Below, in pieces: positions 40,540 to 54,579 of a DNA stretch of 64,000 nucleotides. Each line of letters starts with the position of its first letter. The stretch's first letter is position 1. The notes below the pieces were generated by a model, which ran no database searches, was not told the origin of the DNA, and saw nothing but the letters and a program-made list of their open reading frames with translations. Source of the stretch: Chrysomallon squamiferum (Eukaryota; Mollusca; Gastropoda; Neomphalida; Peltospiridae). The stretch is taken from assembly GCA_012295275.1 (NCBI GenBank), contig CM022666.1, forward strand, positions 4,535,387-4,599,386, in the 5' to 3' direction. Both the position numbers and the translations under genes were made by a program.

Positions 40540-40790
40540 CATCATTATCATTGTTAATGTCATCATCATCATCATTATTGTTATTATTGTTGTCATTGTT
40601 ATTGTTATTATTCAGAATGTACAAAATCATGTCCTCCAGGCCACTTCATGTTGAGGCCATGTGAAACAAACAGAAATGCTGTGTGTAGAGGTGAGTGTTA
40701 AAATAGAGAAGAGAAGAAGATTATACTTCTGTTTGTCTGTATGTGAAAGAAAGATGATGAATATGTGTATGTTAAAGAGTGAGAGAGAGA

Positions 40791-40844
<54 letters not shown>

Positions 40845-40923
40845 CAGGCAGATAATGAGAGAGAGAGATAGAGAGACAGACAAACAGACAAACAGAGACA
40901 GAGAAAGACAAAGATAAACAGAG

Positions 40924-41009
<86 letters not shown>

Positions 41010-44000
41010 TGTGCATTAGAAAGAAATTAAATATGTCTGTGTATATATGAAAATAATATATATAAATGGATATTACCTGTTTTGCTCATATGGAAAAACA
41101 GAGTTTAAACGTGTTTTCATTAAAAAGTGATATTATACTGGTATGTATGGCATACTTATAGATAAGTACACATGTTATATTGGTTTCTGGTTTCAGCTTG
41201 CCCACAGCTGTGTCCAGCTGGAGAATTTGAATACAAGAAATGTGTGGGTGATTCTACCAGACAGTGCAAAAGTAGTTTTTAATGTTTGCTTGATTCAGCA
41301 CATTTTTATTCACTTTGATTCAACTGATTCAGTGTGACAGTTTTGTTTTGTTTAGACATAGTATAATTTGTTTTGATTAGTGATGATTCAGTTTATTTTG
41401 CCAATTTGATTTAGTTTTATTTTAGTTTTATTTTTTTTCTGATAAATATAAAATCTCTTCTGTTTATTTTGATTAAGCATATTAATAAACTGGTATTTAA
41501 ATTTATTTTATTTTTATATTTAGAACCAATAGTAATAATTATGGATGTTTTAAATTTTAAAATGATGTATTAAATAGAAGTCAACTTTGAATTTTTGTTA
41601 GAAAATTTATATTTATTATATTTTATTTTTAAAAATAAATTGTTTTATATTTAATTTTAACATTTTAAATATTAAAATTTTTTCTTTTTAATTATAATTT
41701 AGTGTCCATTTTTAAATTTGAATTTTATATTTTAAATTTCATTATTATTGTTATTTTTAAAAGGTTTTAATCATCTACCAAAACCCAAACCATCAAAGAA
41801 TATTATTATTGAAGACCAGCAGAATATCACAGACCAGAATTTCTCAACCAAGTTTATCCCTTCCAAGTTTCCTGGTTTGATGACCTTCAAATTTGACAGA
41901 GGCAAGTAAAAATTATTTTAAAAAGAGCACATTTAAATAATATTTATTCTTTTAAAAAATATTGTTAGTCCATTCTAGCTGAATGTTTTAAAAAAGTAGT
42001 ATATAGTGTATATTATTCATTTTCTGTTAATTATACAGCTTTGAAATGCAGAAAAATAAAATATATTTATTACAATTGATGTGATTATTAATGTTTGTTT
42101 TAAATTTTACAAAGGTCATGATATATTGTTACAGATTTTCTTCTAGTTTCATAGCAAACTAAATAAAAATATCTAGGTATTAACAAAACATTTAAAAAGA
42201 AGAAGAAATAAGCTGTTTAATTCATTATTCATTATATATAAAGAGATCTTGCTTTTTATTTAGAATCCTAGCTCTCTGTGTACATTTAATACTAATAATT
42301 ACTTTGGCTAAATAAATACATAACATATTTATTTATCTTTCCTTTCCTGTGTGATATCTGTGTATTGCACACATGCTTAGGAAATAACTTGTGTGTGTGT
42401 GTTTCAGGTGAGTCTCTGTCTGTGGAGATAACAGTAGAGTCACTCCAAGCAGGGCTTCTCTTTGTTCCCATCAACTCATCAAATGGTGGCCCATTTTCCT
42501 CAGTGTACATGTCCGGAAACACAGCCCAGTTCTGCCCTGACCCAGTCCCAAAGCATTACATTCTTCACTACAACAAGCTGAATGTGAGCATCAGGATGAA
42601 ATAGTAGAAATAACATTATAGTAATTTTACATTTATTGTATTAATTTTACATTTAATGTATTAATTTTACATTTAATGTATTAATTTTACATTTATTGTA
42701 TTAATTTTACACTTACTGTATTAATTTTACATTTACTGTATTAATTTTACATTTATATATTAATTTTGCATTTACTGTATTAATTTTACATTTATATATT
42801 AATTTTACATTTACTGTATTAATTTTACATTTATATATTAATTTTACATTTACTGTATTAATTTTACATTTATTGTATTAATTTTACATTTATTGTATTA
42901 ATTTTACATTTATATATTAATATTACATTTATTGTTGTAATTTTGACATTTACATATTAGTTTTACATTTATTGTCTTAATTTTACATTTGTTCCATTAA
43001 TTTTACATTCATGGTATGAACTCTTCGCATTTCACAGGACATAACCTTCACTGTGGCTGACAACGGCACTCTGATGCCTTGTGAATCACACACCGGCAAC
43101 ACGGTGGGCAACTTCCCTGGAACTGCTGGCCGACCTGGGACGTTCGTCTATGCAGAACCGGCACCCATGACCGACCTGTTCGAGATCAAACCCGAGTTTT
43201 TTCACGCTTCACCGGTTTGGACCGAGAGATCGAACCGATGCTTCAACCTGAGTCGGAAGTGCGAGGAGTGCTCGAGGTCGTGCGCAGGTCAGATGTCGCA
43301 GAACAGCAACGAATGCTCGGTCCTCGGCAACGAGAGTGACAACGGCTTTTCACCTCGACTACGTGTGTGTTATTCCTGCTGCTGCCGCCAGGACTGTTCA
43401 GACATCTGCAAGGATTATCATAAAAGACACTGTCAGCCCAAGAAGTGAGTCTCTGGTTTACTTTCAGATTCCTCAGTTGAATCAGATCATGATTTTTGAC
43501 TTCCTATGTACCACTACTCACCATGTTAGCAATCACAGTTCATTCAGGTGTAACAGTATCTGTGGGTGTTCCATATCATGTTTTGAAGGGTCCAGTACTT
43601 TGCCTGTCCAGTCAGTGATTAATCCACAAATCTTCTGTTGGTTTCTTGTGTGTCTTTTAAACTGTTTGTATCCATTCACTGACTGATTTACTGATATATC
43701 AAGTGGTTCGTCCATCACTGATTTGGTCACCTGTAATTCACACATTGATTCATCCACTAGTCGATTCATCCATCCATGCATTAATTCATTCACAAATTTC
43801 CCCATCCTTCCATCCATTCATTCATCCATCCATCCATACATTAATTTTTTCTTTCATGCATCCATCCATCCATCCATCTGTCCATTTGATTGTACATCCA
43901 TCTACTCTTTGCAACAACTGTCCTTGGATTGATCTGACATTTCAAAGTGCTCATTTAATTTAAGTAATGTATCAAACTTGGGACAAATTTGAATATAATG

Positions 44001-45619
44001 TATTAAAATCAAATTTTTCTGAAACCCATTAATATCAATGGCCAAGAAATCCTTCCATGCAAAACAAGTAAAAAAATTTATTAACAAAAATTTGACTTGC
44101 TTTGGGAAATATGTTAATTACCGTATATACTTGTTTATAAGTCGAATTTTTGGGAGAATTTTTGGAATATTAAGGTAATATTTTTGGGGTCGACTTATAC
44201 ATAGGTAATGCTTTTGTAGCTGTTGCTGAAGAGTCGCCATTTTGACTATTTTTTGCTATGGGATGCATCTAAAATAATCGCGGTCTTTCAGCTTTTCAAA
44301 AATATAATTTTATCGTATAAAAAATTTTGAAAAATTAAATAACATTCCCAAATATGAATGTAAAACATGATATTCTTCTGTTTAATGACATAAAAATACA
44401 TTTTAAAGCGAGAAAACCGTCAGTACGGCGTTATGTCTTACGGCGTCTTGCAATGATCTAGGAATGCAGACTTCTCTGCCAAATTGCACTAAATATTGGT
44501 CCTAATTTCATAAACAAAACTCACTTGTGTAACTGTAAAGAATTTGGTGAAATAATATTGCAAAATCATTAATATCCACTACCAAGAAATTTTGTAAATC
44601 ATAGAACGGCTAAATATAACGGTAAGTTAGGTCTCCATGTTAGACCTATTACATTAAAGAGATACTATTTATGATACATTTAGGCTATAGCTCATGTAAT
44701 ACATGCATTTATGTTATTATGGTATGTTCGTGCAAGTTACAGCTCGTGCAAGTTATGTTACAGTAGGCGTACAATGTAGGCCTTCATGGCACTGTCACAC
44801 TGGTCTAAAAATAGTGACGGTGCCTGGAATCTACAGTCGACTTATACACAAGTAATACCTAAAATGACGCAATTTTTGGTTTTAAAATACACATCGACTT
44901 ATACATAAGGTCGCCTTGTACACAAGTATATACGGTAATATGACCATAAAGGTCTAGTAGATGTTCTGAACATTTTCAGAATATGGTCAAAGTATCCATT
45001 AAAATGTATTAGTGGATGAGATTGGTTGTGCATGTCCCCCAAAGAGATTTGGAATCACAGAATTCAGGAAAATATAAAAATATTTCAGGTGTCTGCATGG
45101 AAGTTGGGTGGAGCTGCATGTGCAGCCACGTTGGGACAGCAGCAAGAGCAACCACTTCTACTGCCACATCCGACCAATCACAGACCAGCATCTGGTTACC
45201 CTTGACTACCGCATATCTTATCAAGGGAGACCATTTCACAGAGAGCAGCTGGAGCTGTTTGGTGACAGTGAGTGGAAGAAAACTGGTGAAATGGTTCACA
45301 GGTACGTGAGGTGTAAGCATGCACATGCAAATCCTATCATTTGAAGGTAGTTTCTGTAGAGACGCATTTCATTTGGTGACAAAAATGAATTTTGTTATAA
45401 ATTAATGATAGATATTTTTATTTGTTTATTTACACCTATGTGTCAGTTATTATTCATTATTATTAAATAAAAACTGTATTTGATACCTAATAATTAATAA
45501 AAATAAATATTAACATATTGTGTTAATATAAGAAAGAAAACACCACTGCAAGCTCTACTCCATGTGTTGCATATTGTCACTTACCAGCAACAGATCCTTT
45601 TCAAAATACTGGAAATACT

Positions 45620-45654
<35 letters not shown>

Positions 45655-47279
45655 ATTTTTTCATGGAAACAAATTTTTTTTTAAATCTTTCTTTTTAGAG
45701 AATATTTGTATTGAACTCTTTACTAGGGGAGGTAACTTTATTCAAAAGATAATAACTTAGTTTCTTTCTACCATCTTATGAAATAACATTCTCATAGGGA
45801 GATAATTCTGTTTAACTGAAGATAACTCAAACATTATCATAGGGGAGATAACTTTATTCAAAAGATCATATGAAGATAACTCAAAGGGCATTACCATAAG
45901 GGAGATAACTCTATTCAGTTCTGAAGATAACTCAAAGGGAACTTTCTCCTTTCAGACACAAGCTGCTGGTGGTGAAAGTAGATTCCAAACTTTCACTGAT
46001 GCCAGATTTCCTGGAAGGAGATTTGTCCCGGGGGTTTGGGCTTTTCAAGGTTGGTAAATACAAGAATCACGGGCACCCAGTGAAATCTTCAGTTGTCAGT
46101 GGAGAGTCTGTGCTCATCAGACCAATCAACCCCTTTGGAGAGAACAATGAAAAAACATGTAAGTTTCCATTTTGAAATAGGCCATCTTTGTCTCTTTTCA
46201 TTCATCCTATCATCCATCCATCCATCCGTCCATCCATCCATCCATCCATCCATCCATCCATCCATCCATCTATTAATATGCACATAATATTACTTTTCTT
46301 GCCAATTTTGAACAAATAAATGAGCTCACATAAATATACATATGTACCCAAACTAAATTAAGATGTTACATGTGTTAATACCTGATTTCTGCCAGAGTAT
46401 ACAGTTATTCATCTATGTATATGTATGTATTGTTATTTAAAACATATTTAAGCTTTTTACTTAAACAAGTTCCTAGACAAGTATTTCTAATAGCACTACT
46501 ACTACTAGTAGAGTTACTATTACTATACTACAGTTAAAAACTATCTTATCTTTTGACTGTTGTTATTTATTTATTATTTTTATTGTTGTTGTTGTTGTTG
46601 TTCTTTTTCTTCTTCTTGTTCTTGTTCTTATTATTATTACTATTATAACTATTACTCTTATGACTGTTACTGTTTTTGTTATTGTTATTGTTATGGTTAT
46701 TGTTATTGTTATGGTTATTGTTATGGTTATTGTTATTGTTATGGTTATGGTTATGGTTATGGTTATGGTTATGGTTATGGTAATGGTTATGGTTATGGTT
46801 ATGATTATTGTTATTTTTATTGTTTTTGTTATTGTTATTGTTTTTGTTATTGTTATTGTTATTGCTATTGTTATTTCAGCAAGCCCTGACTCAACAGTGA
46901 TGGAATACTCTGTAATTGCTACAGAACAGGAAGGACCTTACAAACCCAACACGGACATGTTTGTGGTTACCTACGGCAACCACTCATTTCCATATCAGGT
47001 GACACATCGGAATGAGGCTCCGACCCTGGATGTCACTCTTCCACACGAGTTGTCAGTTCTGGAACATGTCTTCCCATTTGTCGCTCTGCAGCACAAGACA
47101 CTGAATGGAAACATTTCTAACAATGGCTCCCATTGGCTGGTGCATGTAATGGGCAGGACTAAGTCATGTCCTGGTAGGATGGATTCCATTGGTTGATAAT
47201 AATAACAAAACAAAAATAATAATAATAATAATAATAAAAAATAGGAAGAAACTGATAATAATAATAATAATAATAATAA

Positions 47280-47310
<31 letters not shown>

Positions 47311-47519
47311 AAGAAGAAACTAATTAATTAATTTATAAATTAATAAAATAATATACAAAAACCCCCAATAATAATAATAATAATCATCATCATCATCATC
47401 ATCTTAATGATAATAACTAATATAGTACTAACAATGATAATGATATAACAAGTAAATAATAGTGTTGATGACAATCAGGATGAAAGTAATAGTAGTAATA
47501 AATTAAAATATTAATGATT

Positions 47520-47551
<32 letters not shown>

Positions 47552-49538
47552 CATATAAATAATAATAATATAAAATAACAACAACAACACAAAAAAAACA
47601 AAAACAACAACAACAGAAAAAAAAAATAATATCACAAACATTATATTATATATATATTTTTATTTTTCATTTCAAACTAATTCAAAACTGTCTCAATCTT
47701 ACCAGGTTTACTCCATGCTGAGGTCTGCCACCCGGACTATCCCAGAAATCCTTTGTACAAATTCAAGATGGCCATCAGGTGTCCTCGGAAGTTCCACCTG
47801 AAGTTTGAAATACCAACAGACGACGATCCACTGCTGGAGAAGGAGATGGTGATCAGTTTCACAGACAATACTACCAAGCATGTGCTGAGAGTGTTCAGAC
47901 CTGCCCCTGCCAGTTCCAAGGTGGAGCTAAATGAACATCAGTTGCCCCTTGGTAAATCATTAATAATTAAATTAGTATTAGATTAGTTCTACTGTAGACG
48001 GATGTTGCGTTTTTGAAAAATTAGGTCTCTGTTTAGAATATAAGTCATAAAAGATTAATTATAATTGTTGTTATTTAAAAAAAAAAATTTATAATGTTTT
48101 TAAATTCCCATTTTTCGTTAAAATTTGTTGTTTAGATTGTTATTGATAATTGAAATAGTGTCCTTGTGAAATGTTGTGTTCTTGTCCTTAGTGGAACTTC
48201 CTGAGAACAGTTTTTTCTCTGAAACAAAATGAAACTATTCTTGTCACTACTTGAACAGTGTGAAAAAAAGTGTTCTTGTTACCTAGGTGGAACATTGATT
48301 TCTTGTCACTAAGTGGTTAATTGTATCTTGAGTGAAATTATATTAAGTGAAATGTAGATTTTTGTCTTTAACACTAGCTGAAATTATTACTATTGCTATT
48401 AATTGAAACAGTTTTTCAGTGTCAGAAACACTAACATTCACTATCACTAACTGAAATAAAACTATTCACTCTCTCTAATGAAAGACAAACTGTCACTAAC
48501 AAATTTAATTAATGCCTCAACATTTCAAAGCATCGCTTTTGTTTTCTCCATTTCAGACCCTGATATTCCAAGTTTGCAAGTGAAAACACACATATCTGGT
48601 CCATCAGGAGCCAAAGGAGCCATATTTTCTATCCCCTACCTGACATCAGTGTGTGGTGCTGTCATTCTCCTCCTTGTTCTAGCAGCCTTTGGTCTTGCCT
48701 TGGCTCCAGGTATTGGTTTGCAGATAACACACACCAAAACTTATCCTCACACTGAACTCTGTATACCAGAGTGAATCATTCAAGCTTAGCTATATTTGAG
48801 TTATTTGTGTTGTGCTTTAAGTTACTCTGACATTTTGCGAGTTATGCAGGCATAATTGTTTTGGGAGTGCTGATAGGTTTTTGTTTTATGCATCTGTATT
48901 TTTATAATCTGGACATGTTTTAACATACCTATATGAAAGTTTGTTCTGCTGCTGAAGCAGTTAATTTAATTACATTACTTAAATTTTCAAGTTTTGAATT
49001 AATAATAGTAATAATAATAATAATAGTAATAATAATAATAATAATAATAATGATAATAATAATAAAAATGATAATAATAATAATTGTAAAGTAATAATAG
49101 TAACTGTAACAAAAATAATAATTACAAAAGCAAAAGCAATAACAATAACATTAATAACAATAATAGTTATAGTAACAGTAGCAATAATAATAATATTAAT
49201 AATAACAGTAATAGCAATACAGTAATATGAATAATAATAATAAAAATGATAATAATAATAATAATAATAATTGTACAGTAATAATAGTAACTAATAAAAA
49301 TAATAATGACAAAAGCAAAAGCAATAACAATAACAATAATAATAGTTATATAATAACAGTAGCAGTAATAATAATATTAATAATAACAGTAATAGCAATA
49401 CAGTAATATGAATAATAATAAAAATGATAATAATAATAATTGTAAAGTAATAATAGTAACTGTAATAAAAATAATAATAACAGAAGCAAAAGCAATAACA
49501 ATAACATTAATAACAATAATAGTTATAGTAACAGTAGC

Positions 49539-49569
<31 letters not shown>

Positions 49570-49912
49570 TAATAAAATAAATAAATAAATAAAAACAGTA
49601 TGAAGGAGTTAAAATATGTTAATCTGTAATTGTAAACTAATTAATCTATATTTAATTATAATTGATGTTCACAGATTTGCCTGGACCGGAATCCCCCCAT
49701 GTCAAACTCTCTTACATCTTGATGATGATTGGTTACGTAACAATCAACTTTCTCTACAGTGTCATTGTTACCATGACGATATTCACCATTGTCATTGTTG
49801 CCTACAACAGGTATAGTATACCAATATTTAATTTCATATCTCTGTTAAAGCCATTTGGACTTTTTGGGAAGTTTCAGTTTGACCATGAAAACAGTTGTGA
49901 TTTGAATTTATA

Positions 49913-49997
<85 letters not shown>

Positions 49998-52900
49998 CCT
50001 TATCTCTGTCTCTTTCAACTATTTTTTTATATCCATCACTATCTATTTAACACCGTGTCATACAATTTATTCCAGCATATCACACTGGATAGTAGATACA
50101 TTTCGTATTCGACACCACGTCAGTATAATAAAACCTGTATAGTCTAATGCATTGTTAATTTTCAGTGAAAATGCCTCATTCATCTCACAATACAAGAAAC
50201 AGACAGAGGCAAGAGCTGCCACACATTACCTGGAGCTGAACAGTATGTGGCATCACATGTTGACCGAGATTGAGAGGCAGAACTCACTGGCCAACCGTAC
50301 AAAGATTGGTTGTGAGCAGAGCATAAAACCTGTAATTCAGGACATCAGACAGGTGAGTCAACTCACTCACTCTCCAGACATTCAAAGACTGGTTGTGAGC
50401 AGAGCATAAAACCTGTAATTCATGACATCAGACAGGTGAGTCAACTTACTCACTAGCCAGTCCTTCAAACATCAGTTGTGAGCAGAGCATAAAACCTGTA
50501 ATTCACGACATCAGACAGGTGAGTCAACTCACTCTCTAGCCAGATATTCAAAGATTGGTTGTGAGCAGAGCATAAAACCTGTAATTCATGACATCAGACA
50601 GGTGAGTCAGCTCACTCACTGGCCAACCGTACAAAGAATGGTTGTGAGCAGAGCATAAAACCTGTAATTCATGACATCAGACAGGTGAGTCAACTCACAC
50701 ACTAGTCAGACATTCAAAGACTGGTTGTGAGCAGAGCATAAAACCTGTAATTCAGGACATTAGAACATGGTGAGCTGAATTGTGTAGACGTGAGTAAAAG
50801 ACTGGATGTCCAATGAAAGTGCCAAAACAGGAATAAAATAGAATGAAATGAAATGAAATAAAGTGAAATAAAATGGATAGTTGATGTTTTGGTATGAGAC
50901 AGTTTAAACTGGATGTTTTGTTTCATGGGCAGTTTGAAATATGCAAATAAGGAAAATGTATTTTACATGGTGGGAAGCCAGGATTCAAAGAACTAGAACT
51001 TCTCAATTTTACTTGTTTCATTTATATTTTTTATTTATTTATTTATTTATTATTTTTTTTATTACTAATATAATATAATGTCCAAAATATAATTGTTATT
51101 TGTAGTTTATTTATTTATTTACTTTATTTATTTATTTATTTATTTATTATTTTTTTGGCTGGTTTTGGAAATGGTTGTGTGAGGGAAGAAAATATTGTAC
51201 TGTTCTTAATTAAAGTTGTCTGTGTTTTTCAGCTTCAAGAGGATCTGCTCAGCCAATCCGAAGATCTGTTAATGAAGGAAAACATAAAAAATGTCTTACA
51301 CAGTCATGCACAGGAGGCAATGAGAAGAATGTCCCAGGATCTCTACTCATTCAGGTGCAATTTAGTCACTGAATTAAACAAGGCTAGATGAATGAGGGAT
51401 GGATAGAAATAATATGATACAAGATTATTTTGAACTAATTTTTTCTTTTTAATGTTTTATTGATATAACATAATTATTGAAGTTTTTTTGACCAAACATA
51501 CACTGACACACATACAAACTAATAAAACCCCAGAAACACACACGCATGTACACACAACACCCAAACACACATATGTACATACATGCATATAGACAGACAG
51601 ACAGACAGACTGACATACAGACATACATACCCACATATATACATATACAAACACATGAACACACTTGACTAGGTGCATTACATACATATATGTATACATA
51701 CATACATATACACACACATACATGTACACCCACAAGCATGCAGATACATAAACACACACACACATACATAAAAACAGATACTTAAATCAGAACACACTTA
51801 CTCACAGAATACATACACACATACACACACACACACATGCATTCATACACACATACACGTTATACCACGCAGTTAAAACAAATACATACACACTGTGTTT
51901 TCCAGAGACAATTTCAACCGCTACGTTCAGCATCTACTGTCACAGCTGTCGCACGATGTCGAGATGACGCTGAAGGAGATTCAGAACAACAAGTGGTTGG
52001 CAGGGGCTCGCTTCCTCCACGGTGCTGTCATCAACATCAGAAAACATCTCAACAACGTCTCATCCAAGAAGTTCATGGATTGGGCACATCTCAATGAAGA
52101 TGTTTCAAAACTGAATGTTGGTGAGTAATTTTTACTGAGCATTTTTTTCTTTTTTTCAAAAATATATTTTAAACATTTTTTAAGTAATCTAAATGAGGAT
52201 TTATCACAGTGAATGTTGGTGAGAGTGGGAAAAAACATTTTAAATTTTTACTTTTTTTTTTTTTTTTTTTTAAATTTTTGAGTAATTTAAATGAAGATGT
52301 GTCAAAGCTGAATGTTGGTGAGAGAGAGAAAAGTTATTTTTACTGATTACTTTTTTTGTTAATAATATGTATTTTCAGAATTCAATTTCGTTCTGAAAGA
52401 CATTTCTAAAAATTGATGATAAATTGTTGTTTTGTTTTGATGGTTTTGGGACTGAGGAAATGTTTCTGTTATTGTTATTGTAACTGTTGTTGTTATAATC
52501 ATTATCATTGTCAGTATCATCATCATCATCATCATCATCATCGTTATTATTACATTGTTATTGTTACTATCACTTCTGCTACAACTACTGCTACTATTAC
52601 CATTACCACTATTACTACTATTTTCTCATTCAGCATCATCAATACCTTTACCCAGCGTTCCACAGTTTGACGGCATCCCAAAACCTACAGTGGAATCAAA
52701 CGGCAAAATGAGGATCACTAGAAATCTGGAAGAGAACCCAAATCACGTACGCGAAATCATCATTCACAATCACTGGCTCTTTCCTTTCTCCGAGTCAAGT
52801 CAAGGGGAGGTAAACCAGGCTGCCAGACAGCGAAAACCTCAAAGCGGAGTGAAGGGAAATTCTGTGACAGCATTCTGTGTGATATTCGGTTTGATGGTTG

Positions 52901-53716
52901 TGGTTGATATTTTGTTGTTTGCTCATCGGATGGCTAAGACAATCTCGTTTGCTAAGCTTCTGTTGTATGGGTACCCTGAGTATGTGGACTATAAGGAAAC
53001 AGGTAATTAGTTATTTGTTTATGGACACTTCAGTGCATATTATTATTAGTAGTAATTAATAAAGGTATTTAATTGTTTATTGAAGTTTAACACATTTTAT
53101 TGTGTTTGATTAGTAGGTCAAAGATATGTAAATTAATTTTCTTTTAGTAATAATAATAATAAAGCAATAATAAAGGAATAGTAGTACTACTACTACTGCT
53201 GCTGCTACTACTACTAATAATAGTAATAACAATAACAAAATACTAATACTATTAATAACATTAATAATAATAATAATAATAATATAAATAATAAAGAAAT
53301 AATAACATTAATACAACTACTACTACTACTATTAATAATAATCACAAAATAACTACTACTGCCACTATTGTTATAACTACTACTACTACTACTACTACTA
53401 TTACAACTACTATTACTACTACTACTATTACAGCTACTATTACTACTACTACTATTACTACTGCCACTATTGTTATAACTACTACTACTACTACTACTAC
53501 TACTATTACAACTACTATTACTACTACTACTATTACAGCTACTATTACTACTACTACTATTACTACTGCCACTATTGTTATAACTACTACTATTACTACT
53601 ACTACTATTACAACTACTATTACTACTACTACTATTACAGCTACTATTACTACTACTACTATTACTGCTACTATTACTACTGCTACTATTACAGCTACTA
53701 TTACTACTACTACTAT

Positions 53717-53754
<38 letters not shown>

Positions 53755-53755
53755 T

Positions 53756-53787
<32 letters not shown>

Positions 53788-54527
53788 TTACTACTGCCAC
53801 TATTGTTATAACTACTATTACTACTACTACTATTACAACTACTATTACTACTACTACTATTACTACTACTACTTACTACTATTACTACTACTACTACTAT
53901 TACTACTACTATTACTACTACTACTATTACTATTGCTACTATTACTACTACTACTACTACTGCTACTACTACTACTACTACTTACTACTGCCACTATTGT
54001 TATAACAACTACTATTACTAATACTACTATTACAACTACTATTACTACTACTACTATTACAGCTACTATTACTATTACTACTATTACTGCTATTATTACT
54101 ACTACTATTATTATTACTGCTACTATTACAGCTACTATTACTACTACTACTATTACTACTACTACTATTACTACTGCCACTATTGTTATAACAACTACTA
54201 TTACTATTACTACTATTACAGCTACTATTACTACTACTACTATTACTGCTACTATTACTACTGCTACTATTACAGCTACTATTACTACTACTACTATTAC
54301 TACTACTACTATTACTACTGCTATTAATGTTGTTATTATGACCAGAACCACAGTTGTTGTTACTACTAATTCTACTACATTATTAATTTTATTATTACTG
54401 TTATTACAACAACTACTACTACTACTGCTGTTATTATTATTATTATTATTATTTTTTTTATTATTGATTATTATTATTATTATTATTATTAATATGTTTT
54501 ATTATTATTATTATTATTAAATTTTTG

Positions 54528-54579
<52 letters not shown>

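Noticed and set aside
53342-54520. Val-Ile and Thr ORFs of 150-195 codons
   Set aside because: By-products of ACT/ATT triplet arrays with no complex sequence.
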